Source: Chloroflexota bacterium (lineage in GTDB: Bacteria > Chloroflexota > Dehalococcoidia > Lucifugimonadales > JADFKI01). From it: a DNA stretch of 11,916 nucleotides. The position numbers and the translations under genes were made by a program. The DNA lies in assembly GCA_022565015.1 (NCBI GenBank), contig JADFKI010000093.1:1-11916 (forward strand), given 5' to 3'. Positions 6,534 through 11,916 of the stretch are shown here, in pieces (the first letter of the stretch is position 1; every line of letters begins with the position of its first letter). The notes beneath the pieces are model-generated. The model was not told where the DNA came from, made no database searches, and saw only the letters and a list, made by a program, of their open reading frames with translations.

Positions 6534-7235
6534 ATGAGTTCAGACAGAAAGACCGCAATAATTGTGGGAGTATTGTTCATAGCCGCGACGGTTATGTCCA
6601 TACTCGGGACTCTTGTTTTTATAGGACCTATTCTAGATGATCCGGATTATCTTACTAATGTTTCTGCAAAAGAAAACCAGCTGTTGATAGGAGTGCTATT
6701 TGAGTTAATTGCGGCCGCTGCCGTTGCCGGCACTGCAATTGCCCTGTTTCCAATATTTAAAAAGCATAATGAAGCCTTAGCTCTAGGGTACGTGGGTGGC
6801 AGGATTATCGAGGGCGTATTCATTATTGTTAGTGCAGTCAGCGCACTATTGCTACTGACATTAAGTAAGGAATATATAGCAGGAGCTCCGGATGCTTCCC
6901 ATTTTCAAACTTTAGGCGCTGTATTACAGGCAGATCGTGTTTGGACCTTTCTGCTTGGGCCTAATGTCCTTTTTAGCCTAAATGCTCTGATGGTCAGTTA
7001 TTTGTTGTATCAATCAAGACTCGTTCCTCGATTCTTGTCAGTCTGGGGCCTTATTGGAGCCCCATTGGTTTTAGCAGCAGGCTTAATACGTGTGTTCGGC
7101 CTTGTTACTCTTTTCTCGCCGATCGCGGGCTTATTGGCTGGTCCAATAGCCTTGTTTGAAATGGTTCTAGCGGTATGGCTTATAGTTAAGGGATTCAATT
7201 CGTCTGCAATCGCCTCCGAGTCTGCCAGAACATAA
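6534..7235 (+). CDS. DUF4386 family integral membrane protein (first of pair)
   Basis: This 233-residue protein has six predicted membrane segments, near residues 7-30, 49-72, 87-110, 137-160, 167-190 and 197-220, and no signal peptide. The segments YVGGRIIEGVF, FLSVWGLIGAP and ALFEMVLAVWLIVKGFN are characteristic of DUF4386 proteins, whose function is unknown. The C-terminal WLIxKGFN ending is shared with the next gene. The ribosome site is an unusual run of seven Gs (6524-6530) only three bases from the ATG. Composition is much lower in GC than the flanking genes: 22 of 60 bases in row 6601-6660, against 40 of 60 in row 10561-10620. This suggests recent transfer. A tandem paralogue follows on the same strand after 75 bases. 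Confidence 0.88.
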   Translation: MSSDRKTAIIVGVLFIAATVMSILGTLVFIGPILDDPDYLTNVSAKENQLLIGVLFELIAAAAVAGTAIALFPIFKKHNEALALGYVGGRIIEGVFIIVSAVSALLLLTLSKEYIAGAPDASHFQTLGAVLQADRVWTFLLGPNVLFSLNALMVSYLLYQSRLVPRFLSVWGLIGAPLVLAAGLIRVFGLVTLFSPIAGLLAGPIALFEMVLAVWLIVKGFNSSAIASESART

Positions 7236-7247
7236 CCCATTCCGAAT

Positions 7248-7267
7248 GAAATGTAGTAATAACTGTG
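7248..7267 (+). repeat. 20-base motif upstream of second DUF4386 gene, copy 2
   Basis: This is the second copy of GAAATGTNGTAATAACYGTG, 43 bases before the ATG of the second DUF4386 gene and 12 bases after the stop of the first. Only positions 8 and 17 differ from the copy at 6443-6462. Sequence outside the motif differs, so conservation seems limited to it. Confidence 0.55.
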
Positions 7268-7310
7268 GAGCACACTAACCATGCCGATCAATTAATTTGG
7301 GGGGACCGAA

Positions 7311-8006
7311 ATGACAAACCGGATAGCCGAGACATCGCCACTTTTTTATGCAAGAGTCGCAGGAGTCGGGTATCTATTCATATTCGTATTCGGTTTCTTG
7401 GCTAATTTCCTTGGCATTGTACCGGGAGATGCGACAACAACCGCCGGCAATATTATGGCTTCTGAGTCGCTATTCCGCATGGGTATTGCTAGCTGGCTAA
7501 TCGTGCTTGTAGCTGATGCGGTAGTGGCCTGGGCACTTTATGTTTTGCTCGTACCGGGAAATAGGAGTCTCTCGTTGCTCGCGGCGTGGTTCCGATTGGT
7601 GTTTGTCGCTATATTTTCAATCAATATGCTTTATTTGTTAATTGCCATGCAATTCATAAGAGGTGCTGACAATACTCAGGCGATGCTATTTCTTAATACT
7701 TATGACTTTGGAACCAATATTGCATTCATATTTTTTGGAATTCATATATTTGTCCTAGGCTATCTAATTTATAAGTCGGGCTACATTCCTAGAATTCTGG
7801 GCGTCTTTTTGATAGTAGCGTCTGTAGGCTATCTCATAGATAGTTTCGCCAGCGTTCTTTCATCCAGCTACGCAAACAACGAAATAGCATTTTGGCTGAT
7901 TGTTGCCGTGCCTGCGATTATCTCTGAATTATCGATTACGTTGTGGCTATTGATAAAAGGCGTTAACGTCGAACGGTGGAATGAACGTGCTCTTGAATCC
8001 GTCTGA
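7311..8006 (+). CDS. DUF4386 family integral membrane protein (second of pair)
   Basis: This 231-residue protein has about six hydrophobic segments: PLFYARVAGVGYLFIFVFGF near the N-terminus, then GIASWLIVLVADAVV, WFRLVFVAIFSINMLYLLI, FIFFGIHIFVLGYLIY, ILGVFLIVASVGYLI and IISELSITLWLLIKG. The layout and the motifs IPRILGVFLI and LWLLIKGVN mark it as DUF4386, a diverged paralogue of the preceding gene. The function is unknown. A run of six Gs (7299-7304), six bases before the ATG, is the ribosome site, similar in style to the first copy. Low GC matches its neighbour. An upstream ATG at 7281 opens only a four-codon frame and is not the start. The downstream MDR gene suggests a redox or membrane-stress setting, which is speculative. 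Confidence 0.87.
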   Translation: MTNRIAETSPLFYARVAGVGYLFIFVFGFLANFLGIVPGDATTTAGNIMASESLFRMGIASWLIVLVADAVVAWALYVLLVPGNRSLSLLAAWFRLVFVAIFSINMLYLLIAMQFIRGADNTQAMLFLNTYDFGTNIAFIFFGIHIFVLGYLIYKSGYIPRILGVFLIVASVGYLIDSFASVLSSSYANNEIAFWLIVAVPAIISELSITLWLLIKGVNVERWNERALESV

Positions 8007-8299
8007 TCGATTGGGAATGACTGCCGAAACAGGATTCTTTCTAGAACGGGACCTGTTTGGCCAGGGGGAGCCCCACTATCCCATCAATACAGACTACGCC
8101 ATCGGTCCCAGTCGTGCCGACGGGGGATACGCAAATGGGCACCTTGGCTGACGCTTGATCATCAGTCTCCCCGATGACACGGGGCACTCCCGAGCCCAAG
8201 ATAAAGAGGCGCCACAGTCCCAACGACTGCGACCCAGGGTAGCGAATTGGCGTCGGTTCGACAGAGGTCAGCCGAACCTGCGAAGTGAAGGAGAACGCG
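8007..8299. other. 293-base gap with hairpin, no recognised gene
   Basis: Between the second DUF4386 gene and the MDR gene I see no credible gene. The main structure is the inverted repeat at 8023-8061. From about 8080 the sequence is GC-richer than the DUF4386 block, so the composition boundary probably lies here. The MDR Shine-Dalgarno AAGGAG (8288-8293) is at its end. A 60-codon minus-strand frame (8041-8223) has no recognisable similarity or ribosome site. Confidence 0.5.
8023..8061 (+). terminator. Hairpin after DUF4386 pair, possible terminator
   Basis: GCC-(g)-AAACAGG (8023-8033) pairs with CCTGTTT-GGC (8052-8061), with a small inner stem TTCT/AGAA around a TTCT loop (8035-8046). It begins 17 bases after the stop codon of the second DUF4386 gene. 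No T-tract follows, so termination is a guess. Confidence 0.35.
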
Positions 8300-9271
8300 A
8301 TGAAGGCGATTGTTTACGACAGATACGGACCACCTGATGTTCTTGAACTCCAAGAAATCGACAAGCCGGTCGTCAAAGACGATGAAGTCTTGATAAAAGT
8401 TCATGCGGCATCCGCAAATGCAGGCGACTGGCATCTCCTGAGAGCCGACCCGTTCTTGGTCCGCGCGATGGCCGGGCTGCTCAAACCAAAATACACCATA
8501 CTCGGAGCTGACATGGCGGGGCGGGTTGATGCGGTTGGCAAAAAGGTGAAGCAGTTTCAGCCAGGTGATGAGGTATTTGGGGACATATCCGGGTCTGGTT
8601 TTGGAGCTTTTGCCGAGTATGTATGCGTTCCTGAAAACGCTGCATTAGTGCTGAAACCGGCCAGTATGACGTTCGAGGATGCAGCTGCCGTACCTGCAGC
8701 GGCACTCACCGCCCTGCAGGCTCTTCGCGACAAAGGACAGATTCAACAAGGGCAAAAGGTATTGATTAATGGTGCGTCTGGTGGCGTTGGCACCTTTGCT
8801 GTGCAGATTGCGAAATCCTTCGGCGCTGAAGTGACCGGCGTTTGCAGCACAAGGAATTTGGAAATGGTACGCTCGATTGGGGCGGACCATGTCATCGATT
8901 ACACCAAGGAAGATTTCACCCGGAATGGGCAGCTCTATGACCTGATTCATGCTGCTAACGGATATCATTCGATTTCAGATTACAGGCGTGCATTAAGTTC
9001 AAAGGGAACCTATGTAATGACCGGAGGCACCATGGCTCAGATGTTCCAAGCTATGCTCCTGGGACCATGGATGTCAGTCACCAGTAGCAGGAAAATGGGT
9101 AATATGCTGGTCAAACCAAACCGAGAAGATTTGGCGTTCATAAAAGAACTTCTTGAAGCCGGCAAGGTAGTGCCTGTTATAGATAGACGTTACACGTTAA
9201 GTGAGGTCCCTGAAGCTATCCGTTATCTAGAAGAAGGACACGCCCAAGGAAAAGTCGTCATCACCGTGTGA
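8300..9271 (+). CDS. Zinc-independent MDR oxidoreductase (quinone oxidoreductase-like)
   Basis: This 323-residue medium-chain dehydrogenase/reductase begins MKAIVYDRYGPPDVLEL, the typical N-terminus of zinc-independent NAD(P)H:quinone oxidoreductase-like members. NAGDWH (40-45) lies where zinc-dependent enzymes carry the catalytic Cys, so no catalytic zinc is expected. The cofactor motif NGASGGVGTFAVQIAK (157-172) suggests NAD(P)H binding, and IGADHVIDY is the standard MDR strand. A GTG at 8285 would add five residues, but AAGGAG (8288-8293) lies six bases before the ATG at 8300, which fixes that start. GC content is intermediate (30 of 60 in row 8581-8640). It probably belongs with the DUF4386 block, as the two families often occur together. 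It ends nine bases from the convergent Gfo/Idh gene. The substrate is not known. Confidence 0.9.
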   Translation: MKAIVYDRYGPPDVLELQEIDKPVVKDDEVLIKVHAASANAGDWHLLRADPFLVRAMAGLLKPKYTILGADMAGRVDAVGKKVKQFQPGDEVFGDISGSGFGAFAEYVCVPENAALVLKPASMTFEDAAAVPAAALTALQALRDKGQIQQGQKVLINGASGGVGTFAVQIAKSFGAEVTGVCSTRNLEMVRSIGADHVIDYTKEDFTRNGQLYDLIHAANGYHSISDYRRALSSKGTYVMTGGTMAQMFQAMLLGPWMSVTSSRKMGNMLVKPNREDLAFIKELLEAGKVVPVIDRRYTLSEVPEAIRYLEEGHAQGKVVITV

Positions 9272-9280
9272 AGAGTGGTT

Positions 9281-10456
9281 TTAACGTCGACCGACGGAGT
9301 GGAATTCAAGCGCGAAGGGTCCCGTCGATGCGTCCGGCAGCTCCTCCCACGACGGCACGCGGAACGTCGTCGACAGGTCGACGGCCCGACGCGACTCGGA
9401 CGCCACCCAAGTCTTCTCTATGATCTCGATCACGTGGACCATGTGGCGAGGGTCGTTTACAAGAGGCTTCCCTTCCAGCACGGCGTCGGCGAGGCTCAGC
9501 AACGTCGAGGCGTGGTGCGCCCAGGCAGAGTCCAGGCCGGATATATCCACGTTCTGCCATCCCGCGACGTTGGTATTCCAGTCGTCCTTGTATAGACGCA
9601 GCCTCAGCACCTGGTCCCCGCCCCACACCGACAAGACGCCCTCCGTGCCGAATAGCTCCATGGAGGGCGACTCGCTTGCCATCATCACGTAGCCGGTATC
9701 CATCGTGCCCAGCGTATCGTCGCCAAAGTCGAAGACCATGACATTGTTGTCGGGAACGTCCGCCTCGACGCGCTTGCCTTTGGCGGGGCCATCCCTCATG
9801 ACCCGCTCGGGCATGGACGTACACGACATTGCGGACAGCGATTTGACCGGACCCACGACCGCGGTCATCTGTATGAGGCCGTACCCGGCCATGCTGGACA
9901 TGCCGCCCGCGCCTTTCTGATAGAACCAGCTGAAGTCCGTCGGCGCGCCGGGACGCGAGCCCGGCCCCATGCTGGAGCGCGTATTTCGGACGAGGCATAT
10001 CTTTCCGATGGCCCCGGCGGCCACGAGCTGCATCAGGCGCTTCTGTCCGGGGTGCAGCATATTGGGCGGTGCGCACGATACGTACAGGCCCTTGGAGTCG
10101 GCCAGATCGCAGATTCGCCGGGCTTCCGCCAGAGTGCTCGCCATGGGCTTCTCCACGAGCACGTGCTTCCCATGCTCCAGGGCGATTAGCACCTGCTCGG
10201 CGTGCAAGGCGTGGGGCGTGAGCACGGCCACGGCATCGATGTCGGCGTCCCTCAGCATCTCCTCGTAGGAGCCATAGACGTTGGGAATATCGTACTTCGA
10301 CGCGAAGTGGCGGGCCCTCTGTAGGTCCAGGTCACATATCGCCTTCAGGACGATGCTGCCGCTCCACGCCCTGGCGGCGGGCATGTAATACCACTGCGCG
10401 GCCGCGCCGGCTCCGAGAACGCCCAACGATAGCCTGCGCGAATTAGTCTGCGTCAT
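9281..10456 (-). CDS. Gfo/Idh/MocA family oxidoreductase
   Basis: This 391-residue NAD(P)-dependent dehydrogenase has an N-terminal Rossmann motif G12-x-x-G15-x-G17 (GVLGAGAAA), an acidic residue after the second strand (Asp42), and the family signature EKP at 102-104 (HVLVEKPMA), whose Lys is catalytic. The C-terminal α/β domain includes AGGMSSMAGYGLIQM and the strand FGTEGVLSVWGG. Relatives oxidise or isomerise sugars, inositols and related polyols; the substrate here is unknown. The frame is open to 10723, but the start at 10456 is chosen because AGGAGG (10469-10464 on the minus strand) is seven bases upstream and the protein then begins right before the Rossmann strand. The upstream extension overlaps the divergent S51 gene. 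GC is high, like the flanking host-type genes. Confidence 0.92.
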   Translation of the reverse strand: MTQTNSRRLSLGVLGAGAAAQWYYMPAARAWSGSIVLKAICDLDLQRARHFASKYDIPNVYGSYEEMLRDADIDAVAVLTPHALHAEQVLIALEHGKHVLVEKPMASTLAEARRICDLADSKGLYVSCAPPNMLHPGQKRLMQLVAAGAIGKICLVRNTRSSMGPGSRPGAPTDFSWFYQKGAGGMSSMAGYGLIQMTAVVGPVKSLSAMSCTSMPERVMRDGPAKGKRVEADVPDNNVMVFDFGDDTLGTMDTGYVMMASESPSMELFGTEGVLSVWGGDQVLRLRLYKDDWNTNVAGWQNVDISGLDSAWAHHASTLLSLADAVLEGKPLVNDPRHMVHVIEIIEKTWVASESRRAVDLSTTFRVPSWEELPDASTGPFALEFHSVGRR

Positions 10457-10552
10457 GAGGTTGCCTCCTGGTCGATTGCCCATAGTATAGTCCGAGACCG
10501 GCCGCCGGTTTTTGTTAGAATGGTGCAATTCGAAGAATCCGAGGTGACGATA
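10457..10552. promoter_or_regulatory. Divergent promoter region with central dyad
   Basis: This 96-base spacer separates the Gfo/Idh gene (-) from the S51 peptidase (+). A minus-strand -10 TATACT lies at 10489-10484 and a plus-strand extended -10 TGTTAGAAT at 10513-10521. The dyad ACCGG-CCG-CCGGT (10497-10509) is centred midway between them, as expected for an operator acting on both. No good -35 boxes are visible on either side. Confidence 0.35.
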
Positions 10553-11230
10553 ATGGCGGGAAGGATGGCCCTGGTGGGCGGCGACGAGTTTCGCAGCGGC
10601 TGCGAGTCGATGGACTCCGAGATACTCAAGGCGACGGGCAAGCCCAGACCCAGGGTCTTGATCATTCCGACCGCGGCCGCCGAAAGCAACCCGGCCAAGG
10701 CCGCCGCCAACGGAGTCGGTCACTTCGCTTCCCTCGGCGCCGATGCGGAGGCCCTCATGGTCCTGAACTCAGCGGATGCCAACGACTCGTCTCTTGTCTC
10801 TGAAATCGACGACGCCGACCTCATCTACCTCACCGGCGGAAATCCAAGGCATCTACTGGACACGCTGCGGGGATCCGAGCTGCTCTCAAGGATCGAGAAG
10901 GCGCTGGAGGGCGACGCGATTCTCGCGGGCTCGAGCGCGGGGGCAATGGTAATGGGCTCCTGGATGCGCTTCCGGGAGTGGAGCGAGGCGCTGGGCCTGG
11001 TATCCGGCGTCGCAACACTGCCCCATCACGATCGTGCAGATCCGGCCGAAACCGCCGCCGAGCTGAGCCGTACCGCGCCGTCCGGCATTACGGCACTGGG
11101 CATCGACGGTATGAGCGGCTGTCTGGGCTCGCCCGGAGGCTGGACTGCGCTTGGGTCCGGCGCCGTCACGGTCTACGGAAAATCAGATTGGCAAAGGTAT
11201 ACGGCCGGCGAGACGTTCAGTCTGAGCTGA
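10553..11230 (+). CDS. Peptidase S51 / cyanophycinase-like serine hydrolase
   Basis: This 225-residue protein belongs to the S51 family (dipeptidase E, cyanophycinase), which uses a Ser-His nucleophile pair in a class-I-glutamine-amidotransferase-like fold. The nucleophile is Ser128 in AGSSAGAMVMG. YLTGGN (92-97) is the conserved preceding loop, and LPHHD (156-160) offers the catalytic His158 or His159. LGIDGMSG replaces the usual GIDE segment, so the acidic residue there is missing. There is no signal peptide, so it is cytosolic. Translation probably starts at 10553, since GAGGTGA (10541-10547) lies five bases upstream; an earlier ATG at 10520 has no ribosome site. No cyanophycin synthetase is present, so it may cleave dipeptides or isoaspartyl peptides instead. 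It ends eight bases from the convergent ferredoxin gene. Confidence 0.87.
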   Translation: MAGRMALVGGDEFRSGCESMDSEILKATGKPRPRVLIIPTAAAESNPAKAAANGVGHFASLGADAEALMVLNSADANDSSLVSEIDDADLIYLTGGNPRHLLDTLRGSELLSRIEKALEGDAILAGSSAGAMVMGSWMRFREWSEALGLVSGVATLPHHDRADPAETAAELSRTAPSGITALGIDGMSGCLGSPGGWTALGSGAVTVYGKSDWQRYTAGETFSLS

Positions 11231-11238
11231 CGGAGGGC

Positions 11239-11586
11239 CTACTCGAAGTCGACGTTTTTCTCTTTGTTGACCAGCCTGTCGACGACTCTGCCGTTGATCA
11301 GGTGCTCGGTGATGATCTCATCTACGTCGTCGGGAGATGCGACATACCACGTGCCGCCAAGCTCCCGCTTTGGCCCGTAGACGATGACCGTGCACTGGCT
11401 CTGATCGCATAGCCCGTGCTGGCTCGTGCAGCCCACGCCTGAGACCGTAACCTTCTCCAGCAGTCCGTGGTCTACGAGAGCCCTGTTAAAACTCTGGCGC
11501 ATCTCGGGGCCGCCCTTGCTGCCGCAGTGGTTGCCGTCTTCGTTCGGGGTGGCGCATACCAGTACGTGGCCGACATAATCAGGCAT
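11239..11586 (-). CDS. Thioredoxin-like [2Fe-2S] ferredoxin
   Basis: This 115-residue protein is of the thioredoxin-fold [2Fe-2S] ferredoxin type, also found as the NuoE-like C-terminal domain. VLVCATPNEDGNHCGSKGG carries Cys11 and Cys21, the second half has GVGCTSQHGLCDQSQC (Cys53, Cys60, Cys65), and the tail GTWYVASPDDVDEIITEHL is the hallmark ending. These proteins transfer single electrons in the cytosol. The family usually has C-x(3)-C in the second half; here the spacing is C-x(6)-C-x(4)-C, so which residues bind the cluster is uncertain. GGAG eight bases upstream of the ATG supports the start. It converges with the S51 gene (eight-base gap) and diverges from the SDR gene. Its redox partner is not evident. 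Confidence 0.87.
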   Translation of the reverse strand: MPDYVGHVLVCATPNEDGNHCGSKGGPEMRQSFNRALVDHGLLEKVTVSGVGCTSQHGLCDQSQCTVIVYGPKRELGGTWYVASPDDVDEIITEHLINGRVVDRLVNKEKNVDFE

Positions 11587-11806
11587 TATTCAATCTCCGT
11601 CGCTAAGGTTATTTAGGCAGTTCCTTGCCATTGGCTCGGGGGCCATTGTAGCAGTGGAATCGAACTCGGACAACGGGTCAAGACTTTGGCCCGTGACGGC
11701 CGTCGACGCTATCATGCCACAGATGGCGGCGCCTCCGCGTAAGAGCGATGTATGTTAACTTAATGTTTATCGAAATCGACAAGATTCTTCACATTTGGGG
11801 CTGAAA
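11587..11806. promoter_or_regulatory. 220-base divergent spacer, ferredoxin/SDR
   Basis: This region lies between the divergent ferredoxin and SDR genes. It carries the hairpin at 11673-11694 and the palindrome GACGGCCGTC (11695-11704). An AT-rich tract around 11750-11795 precedes the SDR gene. I see no convincing -35/-10 pair. There is no ORF or tRNA. Confidence 0.4.
11673..11704. promoter_or_regulatory. Adjacent dyads, possible operator
   Basis: ACGGGTCAA (11673-11681), loop GACT, TTGGCCCGT (11686-11694) forms nine pairs including one G-T. It is directly followed by the perfect palindrome GACGGCCGTC (11695-11704). In a divergent spacer no terminator is expected, so a binding site is the simpler reading, but it is unproven. 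Confidence 0.3.
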
Positions 11807-11916
11807 ATGCGGCTTAAGGGAAAGGTTGCGCTGATAACGGGCGGAGGCTCCGGCATAGGGCTGGCGTCGGCAATCCTATTCGCGAAAGAGGGGGCCCGCG
11901 TCGTCGTATCCGACCT
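11807..11916 (+). CDS. Short-chain dehydrogenase/reductase (SDR), N-terminal fragment
   Basis: The first 36 codons of an SDR run off the window. MRLKGKVALITGGGSGIGLA contains the classical cofactor motif TGxxxGxG (TGGGSGIG, residues 11-18) after the first β-strand. The second strand ARVVVSD ends in Asp36, which usually favours NAD(H) over NADP(H). SDRs oxidise or reduce alcohols and ketones; the substrate and the catalytic Tyr-Lys lie outside. Only a weak GGGG (11797-11800) serves as ribosome site, six bases before the ATG. Confidence 0.9.
   Translation, partial: MRLKGKVALITGGGSGIGLASAILFAKEGARVVVSD

Noticed and set aside
6283..6558. 91-codon minus-strand frame between the jelly-roll and DUF4386 genes
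   Set aside because: It overlaps both neighbours' ends, has no ribosome site, and the product resembles no family I know.
8041..8223. 60-codon minus-strand frame in the gap before the MDR gene
   Set aside because: No ribosome site, no recognisable similarity, and the length is expected by chance.
10400..10456. Twin-arginine signal peptide at the Gfo/Idh N-terminus (SRRLSLGVLGAGAAA)
   Set aside because: The hydrophobic stretch after the Arg pair is the first Rossmann strand with its GxxGxG loop, so it is not a cleavable signal.
10457..10723. 89-residue N-terminal extension of the Gfo/Idh frame
   Set aside because: It overlaps the S51 coding region, and AGGAGG precedes the ATG at 10456, which begins just before the Rossmann strand.
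11650..11672. Possible tRNA T-arm on the minus strand (GAGTTCGATTCC)
   Set aside because: The loop sequence fits, but the 5' stem CCGAG has no matching 3' partner, and no acceptor, anticodon or D arm can be folded around it.

Overview
The window is bacterial, gene-dense and mostly GC-rich. It encodes ordinary catabolic and redox families: phosphotriesterase-like, VOC, RidA, DAO-type flavoenzyme, N-acyl-D-amino-acid deacylase, Gfo/Idh/MocA, S51 peptidase, thioredoxin-like ferredoxin and SDR. This mix, with CCCCCT/AGGGGG hairpin repeats between genes, resembles Dehalococcoidia/SAR202-like Chloroflexota. That assignment is an inference from gene content only; there is no rRNA or marker gene here.

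Layout. Positions 1-1222 (+) hold the 3' end of a phosphotriesterase-family gene followed 13 bases later by an ADP-ribosylglycohydrolase. A VOC gene (1235-1639, -) converges on it and diverges from a RidA-family gene (1796-2254, +). Next come two minus-strand genes, a DAO-family FAD oxidoreductase (2570-3733) and an N-acyl-D-amino-acid deacylase (4006-5598), with a related hairpin repeat on each side of the oxidoreductase. A small stand-alone jelly-roll (galactose-binding-like) protein (5762-6286, +) is divergent from the deacylase. A visibly AT-richer stretch follows (6287 to about 8030), with two tandem DUF4386 membrane proteins, and then an intermediate-GC MDR/quinone-oxidoreductase-like gene (8300-9271). 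GC-rich sequence resumes with a Gfo/Idh/MocA oxidoreductase (9281-10456, -), a cyanophycinase-like S51 peptidase (10553-11230, +), a thioredoxin-like [2Fe-2S] ferredoxin (11239-11586, -), and the first 36 codons of an SDR (11807 to the end, +).

Working together. The most coherent idea is a D-amino-acid (or N-substituted amino-acid) degradation neighbourhood. The deacylase would release a free D-amino acid, the DAO-family flavoenzyme would oxidise it to an imine, and the RidA protein would hydrolyse the imine to a keto acid and ammonia. The three genes are contiguous but not all on one strand, so this is inference. The DUF4386 pair and the MDR gene look like a separately acquired insert between host-like genes.

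I see no CRISPR array, tRNA, rRNA, transposase or prophage gene. I did not find a clearly new system. The items most worth checking are the paired hairpin repeats, the duplicated 20-base motif upstream of the two DUF4386 genes, the palindromic divergent promoter at 5647-5699, and the unusual cysteine spacing of the ferredoxin.
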